From Candidatus Aminicenantota bacterium (GTDB taxonomy: Bacteria > Acidobacteriota > UBA4820 > DSQY01): a stretch of 17,247 nt of DNA. This document shows, piece by piece, positions 5,760 to 13,180 of this stretch. The stretch lies in contig DAHXMK010000363.1 of assembly GCA_027365515.1 (NCBI GenBank), forward strand, positions 1-17,247, read 5' to 3'. The position numbers and the translations under genes are program-made. The notes under the pieces were generated by a model, which worked only from the letters and a program-made list of their open reading frames with translations, did not search any database and was not told the origin of the DNA. Each line of letters begins with the position of its first letter. Position 1 is the first letter of the stretch.

Positions 5760-7735
5760 AATGCTCTTGGCTCCATTAGGTGATCTGTTGTGGAGGATAG
5801 ATTCGGATTATAAAATGGGTCGCATTTGTTTAGTGATTCCCTCCATTTTTCAATGAAATGAAGCGTGTCAGCATTCGGGTAATATCGTCCTCTTGTTTTT
5901 CCTTCGTAATGGCGCAGCAATGAAAAAGGAGTATAGACATTGAAGAATCCCTTTTCTAATAACTTCATGCATACATCCACATCGCTGAATGCCACAAGGA
6001 ATGTTTCATCAAAGCCACCTACTTCTTTAAAGATGCAGCGGCGCACCATCATGCAAGCTGCGGTGACCGCTGAGCAATTGCGCACAACAGAGGCTAAACG
6101 CATATACCCAGGGTCATTCTTTCGCATTCCATAAAAAGCGTGGCAGGCCGTCTCTCCAATTCCCAAGATGACTCCGCCGTGCTGGACTCTTCGGTTGGGA
6201 TAAAGCAGTTTCACTCCGACCGCGCCAACTTCCTTGTGTTGCGCATAGCCGATCATCTCTTCCAGCCAATCCCGGGTAATGACCTCGGTGTCGTTGTTCA
6301 AAAAGAGCAGAAAATCGCCGCGCGCATGTTTCGCTGCGAAGTTGTTCATTCTGGAATAGTTAAAGGCCTCTGGGAAATCAAGAACAAGGCGATTTGGTTT
6401 TCCTCTGATTGAGTCAAGGTATTTCTTAGCCGCAAGTTGAGTGCTTCCGTTGTCCACTACTATAATTTCAAAGTGGCGGTAGGTGCTCTTTTTTTCTATT
6501 GATCCTATGCAGCGCTTTGTAAATCCTGCCTTGTTCTTGGCGGGAATAATAATGCTCACCAAAGGATTGCCCTCAATGACGTACATAACTTTAAACGTGC
6601 TTGGAGTCAGTTGTTCAACTTTCCCAGGCCTTCCTCTCCTGGACAGCGCATCTTCAATAACCTTGGCCTGTGCTGATTGCGAGCTTTGCTTAGTTGTTGC
6701 ATCGTATCTGGCCTCTCTCGGAAGCTCTCGCACATGATAGAGTACCTTTGGGATGCGAGCCACCTTCCTCGCTCTCTCGGCCGCCCTAACTATCAAGTCA
6801 TACTCCTCGGCTCCTGGGAATTCATCCCGAAAACCACCAATCTCCTCTATGAGTTTTCGGCAAATAATGATAAAACGACCGATGTAATTCATGCCCATCA
6901 ACAGGTCTGGGGAGAAGCCTGGCTTGAAGAAGGGCTCGCGACGACTACCATCAATGTTTAGCACGTCTTCATCCGTGTAAAATAGCTCCGTTTCTTGGCT
7001 AACGTTTAGAGTACGGGCAATTTCTAGTAGAGCCCACGGTGCCAATTCGCAATCTTGCCCAATGATGCAGATGAACTCGCCAGTCGTTGACTCAAGCGCG
7101 GCGTTCATAGTCCTGCCTCTATCTTGTTTCTCAGTAAATCTTATAATTTTAACACGGCGATCTTGAAGGTCTTTATCCAAGATCGGTTGACTATCAGATG
7201 CCGAATCTTCTTTAAGTGGCAGACAAAGCTGCCAATGAGGATAGATTTGTTGCCTTACTGATTCTAGCGCCGCTCTGTGCCAACTGCTATCGCGACCGGC
7301 AGTCATTAGTACGATGCTGAAAAGAGGCTTATAAGATATCGCCTCGGCTTCTTTCTGAAGCCGAGGAAATTCCTCGGGCCCTGGCTCGTTTCTTTCCATC
7401 CAGGCTTGATACGAACGGTTTATAGAGTATGCTTTGCTGAAGAAAGATGCGGCCATTATCATCAAGTAGTGAGAGGTTTGCCTAACTGCGGAGACCGGCC
7501 CTTCGCTAGAAATGGTCGATGTGAAAAGAATGCACAGTGTATAGAGTTCATTTCTGAGCGTGCCTTCTGGGAACACGCGTCTCCGCCAATGCCATAGTTT
7601 AGTCATGAACTTATACGACCTAGCAGATTTTATGGCTTCCAATTCTGACAGCGCTTGCTTAAGCTCTTGGTCCTTTTTTCGGAGACGCTCCTGCAACTCA
7701 GCAGATGTGGCATCACCCGATGCCTCTACGTCCAT
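5750..7735 (-). CDS. Tandem two-domain GT2 glycosyltransferase with N-terminal coiled coil
   Basis: From ATG 7735 this is a 661-residue cytoplasmic or membrane-associated enzyme with two GT2 domains, as in known two-domain O-antigen glycosyltransferases that add two sugars or alternate linkages. Residues 8-36 form a probable coiled coil. Domain 1 (about 137-335) has FYTDEDVLNIDGSRREPFFK (252-271) and AEEYDLIVRAAE (309-320), but the usual D-H-D-D-E-L site reads GQDCELA (226-232). Domain 2 (about 391-620) is canonical: VSIIIPAKNKAG, VVDNGST, FLNNDTEV (478-485), NCSAVTAACMMVRR (553-566), AFSDVDVCMKLLEKGF (582-597). The start is decided by GGGAGG 9 nt before ATG 7735; the frame stays open to 7975, but that would overlap the preceding gene by 170 bp and has no matching ribosome site. 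The stop lies within an 11-bp tandem duplication. Confidence 0.88.
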   Translation of the reverse strand: MDVEASGDATSAELQERLRKKDQELKQALSELEAIKSARSYKFMTKLWHWRRRVFPEGTLRNELYTLCILFTSTISSEGPVSAVRQTSHYLMIMAASFFSKAYSINRSYQAWMERNEPGPEEFPRLQKEAEAISYKPLFSIVLMTAGRDSSWHRAALESVRQQIYPHWQLCLPLKEDSASDSQPILDKDLQDRRVKIIRFTEKQDRGRTMNAALESTTGEFICIIGQDCELAPWALLEIARTLNVSQETELFYTDEDVLNIDGSRREPFFKPGFSPDLLMGMNYIGRFIIICRKLIEEIGGFRDEFPGAEEYDLIVRAAERARKVARIPKVLYHVRELPREARYDATTKQSSQSAQAKVIEDALSRRGRPGKVEQLTPSTFKVMYVIEGNPLVSIIIPAKNKAGFTKRCIGSIEKKSTYRHFEIIVVDNGSTQLAAKKYLDSIRGKPNRLVLDFPEAFNYSRMNNFAAKHARGDFLLFLNNDTEVITRDWLEEMIGYAQHKEVGAVGVKLLYPNRRVQHGGVILGIGETACHAFYGMRKNDPGYMRLASVVRNCSAVTAACMMVRRCIFKEVGGFDETFLVAFSDVDVCMKLLEKGFFNVYTPFSLLRHYEGKTRGRYYPNADTLHFIEKWRESLNKCDPFYNPNLSSTTDHLMEPRAFAG

Positions 7736-7744
7736 GATTCTGAA

Positions 7745-7750
7745 CCTCCC
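7745..7750 (-). promoter_or_regulatory. Shine-Dalgarno that sets the tandem GT2 start at 7735
   Basis: GGGAGG followed by 9 nt and ATG. It rules against the longer in-frame reading from 7975, which would overlap the GT4 gene upstream. Confidence 0.65.
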
Positions 7751-7805
7751 GTAATTATCTCTTCCGAACGTTGTATCTCGCCCCTTTTGCAGGGCATGAA
7801 TCGCC

Positions 7806-9074
7806 TTATGTCGATAACGCTTCTTTGTATACGGATACTGTATGCATCGCAGTTTCGTTCCAACCAAATTGTTGAGCTTGGGCCACTCCTCTCCTGGCCA
7901 TTTCGGTGCGCAGTTCTCCGCTTTCAAATAGCCGAAGAAAGGCCCACTCCAATTCTTCCTCATTTTGAGGGTCAATCAGGAAGCAAGCGTTACCTGTGAT
8001 TTCCGGAAGAGACGATGTATTTGAACAGACAACCGGTGTCCCACATTTCATCGCTTCCAGCACTGGCAATCCGAAGCCCTCATATAGGGAAGGAAAGGCG
8101 AATAACATCGCCCCGCTATAAAGAACTGGCAAGTCCGCGTCGTCTACGAAACCCGTCATGACAATCTTGCCGCTTAATTCAGGGAATTTCGATATGGCAT
8201 CAAAAATGGCGCCGTCTTTCCACCCTTTCGGTCCGGCGAGCACCAGCGAGACGCCGTGGAGCTTGCCTGCGCTTGCCAAACGCCCGTAGACGCGGATAAC
8301 AGCGTCAATGTTCTTGCGAATCTCGATCGTGCTAAGGCTAAGGATGTAAGGACCATCAGGAATCCCATACCTTCGGCGGACGTGTTCAATTGCTCTATTG
8401 TCTTCAGCTGGGCGGAAAGAATCCATGGTGGCAAGATAAACGACTCTTACTCTATCTGGATTCAAGTCTCTCCTGAAGTTCAACAAATCGTTGCGCGTGC
8501 ATTCCGAGTCGCAGATTACCCAATCATCAGCCATCAGAGTGCTTATCGCTTTTCTAGGAATAAAGTCCCCGCCGGCGAGAACAAAATTGGGGAATCTTAT
8601 CGGGATGATATCATGAACCGTTAGAACCCGGCGAACCCTATTATTTGATAGAAAGCTTCTAGGTATCGGGTAATATTGAGAATGGTAAAGGTCGAGACCG
8701 TCAATGCATTTTACTTCAGGGACACCCCTTCTCCAAACCTTAAGAGTTTCGAAGAACAAGCGGCGAACTAACCTTAAAGGCAGCCTGCCCATGGAGGCTC
8801 GCTCTATTTCTCTCGTAAGGTCGTGCGATACGGAAGTCAAGAAAGCTCCGATGTGATCATAGTGCAGCGGCATGCCTCTAAAAGCTGGCGAAGACCTAAT
8901 ATAATCGGCAGCAAGATTCCCGGCTTCGCTGGCGCACAAGATTAGATTGACCTCCGGGTTGCCTCTAAGGCCAAGTGCCACCTGTTCAGTGACCCTGTGG
9001 ATGCCCGTTCTATAGTATGAATAGACGTGGCCGTAGCCAAGTTGTGCTATGTCATACATGACGGTAATAGACAT
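7806..9074 (-). CDS. GT4 family glycosyltransferase (GT-B fold), paralogue of 4284-5600
   Basis: This is a 422-residue GT-B retaining glycosyltransferase. The acceptor half carries YYRTGIHRVTEQ (20-31) and VHDIIPIRFP (153-162); the donor half carries CDSECTRNDLLN (188-199), RYGIPDGPYILSLS (235-248), RKN (253-255), LVLAGPKGW (277-285), PVLYSGA (316-322) and YEGFGLPVLEAM (331-342) with the E-x7-E catalytic/donor-binding pair. Family knowledge places it in sugar addition to a lipid-linked acceptor; the donor cannot be read from sequence. Almost all of these motifs recur in the GT4 at 4284-5600, so one arose by duplication or they were recruited together. ATG 9074 has GGAGG 11 nt upstream. It begins the glycosyltransferase block and is preceded by a 234-bp region with a probable gene remnant and a symmetric AT-rich palindrome. 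Confidence 0.9.
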   Translation of the reverse strand: MSITVMYDIAQLGYGHVYSYYRTGIHRVTEQVALGLRGNPEVNLILCASEAGNLAADYIRSSPAFRGMPLHYDHIGAFLTSVSHDLTREIERASMGRLPLRLVRRLFFETLKVWRRGVPEVKCIDGLDLYHSQYYPIPRSFLSNNRVRRVLTVHDIIPIRFPNFVLAGGDFIPRKAISTLMADDWVICDSECTRNDLLNFRRDLNPDRVRVVYLATMDSFRPAEDNRAIEHVRRRYGIPDGPYILSLSTIEIRKNIDAVIRVYGRLASAGKLHGVSLVLAGPKGWKDGAIFDAISKFPELSGKIVMTGFVDDADLPVLYSGAMLFAFPSLYEGFGLPVLEAMKCGTPVVCSNTSSLPEITGNACFLIDPQNEEELEWAFLRLFESGELRTEMARRGVAQAQQFGWNETAMHTVSVYKEALST

Positions 9075-9080
9075 ATAGGA

Positions 9081-9271
9081 TCACACCTCCCCTAAGGACA
9101 TATCCAACAGCTCCTGCATCTCCTTTTCAAACTCAATATATGGGTGCTCCCGTATTAGCCCACAACCCTCGCCATGCTATCCTCTTCTCCATTCAAAGCC
9201 CGGTACAACCCCCGGCGCGGATGACGGCCAAAAAACCTTGGGGTATTCCCGCCCCGACCGCTGTCTGCCAC
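9081..9271 (-). pseudogene. Probable frameshifted gene remnant (unknown family)
   Basis: Two short frames on the minus strand read like pieces of one protein. The first is open from about 9277 (GTG at 9271) to TAA 9155-9157 and contains TPRFFGRHPRRGLYRALNGE and a further EDSMARVV. The second, shifted by -1, is open from 9176 to TGA 9081-9083 and contains EHPYIEFEKEMQELLDMS. They overlap at 9155-9176, so a single indel there would join them into about 60 residues ending just before the GT4 start. The amphipathic, acidic composition of the second part is unlike random sequence. No ribosome site precedes the GTG. It could instead be two chance frames or an interspersed repeat; I do not recognise a family. 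Confidence 0.35.
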
Positions 9272-9287
9272 GCCAAGTCAAAAAGGG

Positions 9288-9301
9288 CTATAATATTATA
9301 G
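9288..9301. promoter_or_regulatory. Perfect 14-bp AT-rich palindrome with a TATAAT on each strand
   Basis: CTATAATATTATAG is its own reverse complement. It offers TATAAT at 9289-9294 on the plus strand and at 9300-9295 on the minus strand. It lies 7 bp after the stop of the methyltransferase gene and, reading on the minus strand, is followed by CCCTTTTTG. It may be a symmetric -10 element for the downstream block, or a weak AT-rich stem with a short U-run. No strong -35 sits at the right distance on either strand. Confidence 0.35.
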
Positions 9302-9308
9302 TACATGA

Positions 9309-10322
9309 CTATCCATTCCTAATGACTAAGCCAAATGAGGTGACAACGTAAGACCCTAAAACCAACTTGAGATGAACGTCTCGTTCATAGGGAGGAATAT
9401 CCACGACGCGGTCATATGGCAATAGTCCGCCTGTGAAATCCAAGTCTACGCTACAACCTCTCCTGCGCAGGTTGTTGGCGATTCTCTTAAGGTCTCTTCT
9501 GCGGAAAATCACGGTGGGGCCGCTGGCTGTAGTGAAATAATTGGATTGGAGATTGTACTCCGTTGTGTGAACGCTAATGCCGCCTTTCTTTAGATACTTC
9601 AGCGAGTCGTAAAGGAACTGTTCTCCAAGAGAGATGGTTCCCAAATGCTCGATGGAACATGAGGACCAAATGAAGTCATAGGCCCCCAGGCCGTCTGGCA
9701 GGTCGCGCATATCAACGAAGCGGAATTTAGTCTTTTCGCGGAAAAGGTTATGATCACAAATGCCCAAGCGGTTAAGGGCATCCAGCGAGTCGGCATGCTG
9801 GGCTGTTTTGACCCATCCAAGCCCTTGCGCTTCGTTTGTTGCCAAATCGGTGGCCATTATTTCGCAACCAAGGCTCGCGAACAATGCTGGCAGAGGCTCT
9901 TGCCCAACGGCAAATCCAAGCCCACGCCGTTCTGGAGCAAGCATACCATTTTCATAAAGGGCCTGTGCAATATAGCACCATTCCCATGCCTTGCGTTTCA
10001 TTTGCGAAGGTTCTTTCATGCGGGCCAACCAAGATTGGAAGGAGTCCGATTCAAGCTGTCTTTGGGTACATTGGCAGCTCCTCAGCTTGCTCCCTTCCCT
10101 GGCTTTCCGCGCATTTGCAATGGCCCTCGGCAGAAAAGCCACAGTTTCTCCCAACTTCCATCTCCAGACAACCACGGGACCTCTTCCCCACGTGCTTTCC
10201 CACGCTTGCAGCACCCAATAGACCGGTTTGCGAACTACTTTGAGCGCAATTGCGTTGACTCCCAACGCGTTTTCGATTGCCAAACTCAACTTTTCACAAA
10301 GCTTAACAAGGATATAGTGCAT
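9309..10322 (-). CDS. Class I SAM-dependent methyltransferase
   Basis: The 337-residue product has an N-terminal helical extension (about 1-130) before a Rossmann-type methyltransferase core. Motif I is GFAVGQEPLPALF (136-148), the acidic residue after strand 2 is in MATDLA (156-161, Asp159), FVDMRDLPD (202-210) precedes YDFIWSSCSIEHLG (215-228), and LKYLKKGG (241-248) matches the common L-x-x-G-G motif. It resembles Methyltransf_11-type enzymes acting on sugars. The start at 10322 has GAGGAA 8 nt upstream, and the stop is TAG. It lies 44 bp after the Wzt gene, so it is probably co-transcribed with the exporter. Because Wzt has a C-terminal extension of the sugar-binding type, this enzyme could place a terminal methyl group that marks a finished chain for export, which is an inference from position. 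Confidence 0.82.
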   Translation of the reverse strand: MHYILVKLCEKLSLAIENALGVNAIALKVVRKPVYWVLQAWESTWGRGPVVVWRWKLGETVAFLPRAIANARKAREGSKLRSCQCTQRQLESDSFQSWLARMKEPSQMKRKAWEWCYIAQALYENGMLAPERRGLGFAVGQEPLPALFASLGCEIMATDLATNEAQGLGWVKTAQHADSLDALNRLGICDHNLFREKTKFRFVDMRDLPDGLGAYDFIWSSCSIEHLGTISLGEQFLYDSLKYLKKGGISVHTTEYNLQSNYFTTASGPTVIFRRRDLKRIANNLRRRGCSVDLDFTGGLLPYDRVVDIPPYERDVHLKLVLGSYVVTSFGLVIRNG

Positions 10323-10366
10323 ATGGATGATTCCTCAGTTTCGCAGCGTCGCTGGTTATTTATTGC

Positions 10367-11629
10367 CTATTCGACAGACGGCCGCGTTTCCCATTTGAGC
10401 AACGGCCGTATGGCGCCGATCATCGGTCCCGCATAGTCCCCCCTAGCGGAACCACCGCCGAGGCTGTCTACAACTTGAAACGCCACGGCGTCGCGCTCGA
10501 AGAAATGGACCTTCGCTGATTTGATCGTGTAGAGCGCCGCCCCAACTACTATCGTCCCTTCGGCCAGAAGGTTTCCGGGAATCCATGCCGTGGACTTGTA
10601 CCTGCCACAAGGCTTGGGGCGCCTGTGCCATTCGGGATCAACGTCCATGGAGACGAAAAGATAGGCCCCTTCCTCGTTGAAAAAGTGGAAGTTCGGCACG
10701 AGGACGATACCGTCTTGCAGAACCTCGTACTCCATTTCGATGCCTATGGGCTTGCGGATGTCCATCGCCTCGGCCACCGCCCCATCTTCTGTTCGAACCC
10801 GCACCGCCAAAAGCTTCGCCACGTCATTGCCCGGCGCCTTGGCGTTCTTGTCCCACTCGCGCGAAGCCTTCAGGCCGACCCCGGACTTAAGATAGCTCGT
10901 GACCACCTCGTGCGAGGCGCCGTCCGCGGCGACGCGCCCGGCCTCAAGCATTATCACGCGCGGGCAGAGCCTGGTGACGGCCGGCATGTTGTGGGAGACG
11001 AAAATCACCGTCCTGCCCTCCTTGCCCACGTCCTGCATCTTGTTCAGGCACTTTCGCTGGAAGGAGGCGTCTCCGACGGCCAGGACTTCGTCCACGAGAA
11101 GGATTTCAGGGTCCATGTGCGCGGCGACGGCGAAAGCGAGCCTCAGGTACATCCCGCTGGAGTAGTGTTTGACCGGGGTGTCTATGAAGCGCTCGACCTC
11201 CGCGAATGAGACGATCTCGTCGAACTTCCTCAGTATCTCGGCCCGCTTCATGCCAAGGATGGCGCCGTTCAGAAAGATGTTTTCCCTGCCGGAAAGCTCC
11301 GGATGAAAACCGGTGCCCACTTCCAAAAGGCTTCCCACGCGCCCGTGGACCTCCGCCCGCCCGGTCGTCGGATCGGTGATGCGCGCAAGAATCTTCAGAA
11401 GCGTTGATTTGCCTGCGCCGTTTCGCCCTATGATGCCGACGACCTCGCCGGCGTTGATGTCAAAGGAGGCATCAACGAGCGCCGTCACCATCTCAGGCTC
11501 GGCGCGCCGGCGGAGAAACGAAAAGCTCGCGACTCCGATGACGGCGTCCCTCAGCGTCTTGAACTCGTTCCGTTCTCCGAGGGGAAAGGTCTTCGAGAGG
11601 TGCTCGGCCTTTATCGCTATTTCCGCCAT
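10367..11629 (-). CDS. wzt: ABC exporter ATP-binding protein, Wzt type with C-terminal extension
   Basis: The ATPase half of a polysaccharide ABC exporter, acting at the inner face of the cytoplasmic membrane with the adjacent permease. From ATG 11629 it has 420 residues: Walker A GRNGAGKST (68-76), Q-loop region around LLEVGTGFHPELSG (101-114; the stretch EVGTGFHPELSGREN is typical of Wzt/TagH proteins), signature YSSGMYLRLAF (156-166), Walker B ILLVDE (176-181) and the switch histidine in VSHN (211-214). Residues about 255-420 form a separate beta-rich region like the Wzt C-terminal domain, which in characterised systems binds the modified end of the glycan. The ATG overlaps the permease stop by one base (TGATG), a coupled operon junction, so the longer in-frame reading from 11809 is rejected. 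The stop is TAG. Confidence 0.93.
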   Translation of the reverse strand: MAEIAIKAEHLSKTFPLGERNEFKTLRDAVIGVASFSFLRRRAEPEMVTALVDASFDINAGEVVGIIGRNGAGKSTLLKILARITDPTTGRAEVHGRVGSLLEVGTGFHPELSGRENIFLNGAILGMKRAEILRKFDEIVSFAEVERFIDTPVKHYSSGMYLRLAFAVAAHMDPEILLVDEVLAVGDASFQRKCLNKMQDVGKEGRTVIFVSHNMPAVTRLCPRVIMLEAGRVAADGASHEVVTSYLKSGVGLKASREWDKNAKAPGNDVAKLLAVRVRTEDGAVAEAMDIRKPIGIEMEYEVLQDGIVLVPNFHFFNEEGAYLFVSMDVDPEWHRRPKPCGRYKSTAWIPGNLLAEGTIVVGAALYTIKSAKVHFFERDAVAFQVVDSLGGGSARGDYAGPMIGAIRPLLKWETRPSVE

Positions 11630-12498
11630 CAGACCACGTCCGCGAAGGTGCGTTCCATCCGCTTGAAATATGCTATGCCCGAGAAAAGCAGGACCGCCGT
11701 CACGACTGCTCCGGCGACGAAGAATGAAGCGGGGCATGGGGTCGTCCCTAAAAGCGAATACCTGAAAGCCTCCACGACGGATGCCATGGGGTTCAAGCCG
11801 TACAGCCATTCAGGCAGCCCGCGCTTGTCGAGAGCCTGCGTCACCCTGCTGGCCGGATAGATTACGGGCGAGACGAACATCCATATCTGGACGAGAAAAG
11901 GGGCGACGAATTTTACGTCGCGGTATTCCACGTTCAGCGCTGAAAGCCACAGGCCGGTTCCGAAGGCCACGATGCAAATCCAAATGACGGCGGCCGGAAG
12001 AATGGCCAGCGCCATGCCAGGCCACCAGCCATAGAAAGCAAGAGCCCCGAAAAACATGACGAGCGCCAAAGCGAGGTCAACCAGGCCCGCGAGGACTGCC
12101 GCGGCCGGGATTATGCCGCGAGGAAAGTAGACCTTCTTGATGAGGTTCGACGAGCCCACAAGGCTGTTGGTTGATTGCGTAAGGCCGGTGGAGAAAAATG
12201 TCCAGGGAACAAGGGCCGCCAAGGAGAAAAGCGGGTAAGGCATGCCGTCCGAGCCGATTTTTGCAAGCCTGTCAAAAAAGAGGGTAAAAACCCCCATGGT
12301 AAAAAGAGGCTGGAATATGGCCCACGATGCCCCGAGCAGCGTCTGCTTGTACCTGACTTTGACGTCGCGCCAAATTAAAAAGTATAGAAGCTCGCGGTAC
12401 TCCCAAAGCTCCTTTAGCCTGACCGACAACCCGCCCCTTGCCGGGGCGATGACGAATGTTGCGATGCGCTTTGCGGGCTCCACTAACGCCGCTCCCAT
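11629..12498 (-). CDS. wzm: ABC-2 type polysaccharide exporter permease, Wzm type
   Basis: This 289-residue membrane protein forms the channel of the polysaccharide ABC exporter. The N-terminal cytoplasmic segment ends in LIWRDVKVRYKQTLLGASWA (41-60), a hallmark of the family, and is followed by about six transmembrane helices (about 62-78, 89-108, 131-157, 162-187, 196-215, 258-277). NPMASVVEAFRYSLLG (236-251) and the C-terminus YFKRMERTFADVV (277-289) are also typical. A TGA sits directly before ATG 12498, so the frame cannot be longer. The ATG has no Shine-Dalgarno, whereas GTG at 12483 (codon 6) has GGGAG 8 nt upstream and could be the true start. The stop overlaps the Wzt start by one base. 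Confidence 0.93.
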   Translation of the reverse strand: MGAALVEPAKRIATFVIAPARGGLSVRLKELWEYRELLYFLIWRDVKVRYKQTLLGASWAIFQPLFTMGVFTLFFDRLAKIGSDGMPYPLFSLAALVPWTFFSTGLTQSTNSLVGSSNLIKKVYFPRGIIPAAAVLAGLVDLALALVMFFGALAFYGWWPGMALAILPAAVIWICIVAFGTGLWLSALNVEYRDVKFVAPFLVQIWMFVSPVIYPASRVTQALDKRGLPEWLYGLNPMASVVEAFRYSLLGTTPCPASFFVAGAVVTAVLLFSGIAYFKRMERTFADVV

Positions 12499-12583
12499 TC
12501 ACAAGAACCGTGGGACAGGCCGAAGTTGAAGCAGCGCCGCCAGGTCCCGGCAAGCCCAAGTGGCGGCGCGCCGGGCCGCGGGT

Positions 12584-13066
12584 TCACCCCTGTCCGCCTT
12601 GGCTTGGCTGCGCGGTTCCAGCCGATGCCTGGGGAGGCGTGGCGGGCTGGGCGGCCGCAGGAGCAGCGGGGGGAGCCTTGTGGTCCTTGATGGTCAAGCC
12701 GGCGATCTGGCCTTGGTTATTCACGGCGACGTGCAGATCTACCAGCCCCTTCTCAAACTTGCAGACCTGGACCACGATGCTGAATCCATCCTTGGGCTGG
12801 ACGTCGCTCTTCTTGAATTCCACGAAGTTGCCGGCCTTGGTGGTCAATTGGGACCAAATTGACTTTAGCTTGTCCGGCGTCACCTGAAAGCCAAGGTTCG
12901 AATCGAGCTGAGCATAAGCTTTCTGGTAGTCTCCTTTGTTCATGAGGGTGATGAAATCGTCGGCCTTGCCCACGACGAAGTCGGCCTGCGCGAAGGCCGT
13001 CAGGGCTGAAGCCATAACCATGACCGTTGTGACCGTGAACCTGCAGAGGGTGGTGCGAAGCGTCAT
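12584..13066 (-). CDS. Exported DUF3887-like protein with Pro/Ala/Gln-rich tail
   Basis: A 160-residue secreted protein. The N-terminus is a clear signal peptide (basic start, hydrophobic core, cleavage expected after AFAQA near residue 27). The mature part matches the pattern of DUF3887 proteins: ADDFITLMNKGDYQKAYAQL (35-54), a P-x-K-L-x-x-I-W segment, then VVQVCKFEKGLVDLHVAVNN (98-117) and GQIAGLTIKD. The last 30 or so residues are low-complexity Pro/Ala/Gln/Gly and probably disordered. The function of the domain is unknown; it is usually found in periplasmic or surface proteins, sometimes next to hydrolases, as here. ATG 13066 has AGGAG 6 nt upstream. A strong promoter lies at 13151-13180, so it can be expressed on its own. 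It is followed after 85 bp by wzm. Confidence 0.75.
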   Translation of the reverse strand: MTLRTTLCRFTVTTVMVMASALTAFAQADFVVGKADDFITLMNKGDYQKAYAQLDSNLGFQVTPDKLKSIWSQLTTKAGNFVEFKKSDVQPKDGFSIVVQVCKFEKGLVDLHVAVNNQGQIAGLTIKDHKAPPAAPAAAQPATPPQASAGTAQPSQGGQG

Positions 13067-13150
13067 CTCACTCTCCTAAAAAACGCCTTACGTGGCCCGT
13101 TTCAACCGCCATCCCTTAGCCCTTGCTTCCGAGGGGCTGACGGCTAAAAA

Positions 13151-13180
13151 ATCATATGCTAACTCGGCCGCTCATGTCAA
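13151..13180 (-). promoter_or_regulatory. Strong sigma-70-like promoter for the DUF3887 gene
   Basis: On the minus strand TTGACA (13180-13175) is a perfect -35 element and TATGAT (13156-13151) matches -10 at 5 of 6, with an 18-bp spacer. The -35 lies directly at the stop of the alpha/beta hydrolase gene (13172-13174 falls in the spacer). Transcription would start near 13144, giving a leader of about 77 nt that contains a short stem (AGCCC 13118-13122 with GGGCT 13134-13138). Confidence 0.6.

Noticed and set aside
7736..7975. N-terminal extension of the tandem GT2 protein from 7975
   Set aside because: It would overlap the GT4 gene by 170 bp; GGGAGG 9 nt before ATG 7735 marks the better start.
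11630..11809. N-terminal extension of Wzt from 11809
   Set aside because: It lies inside wzm in another frame; the TGATG junction at 11627-11631 and the family's normal N-terminus support 11629.
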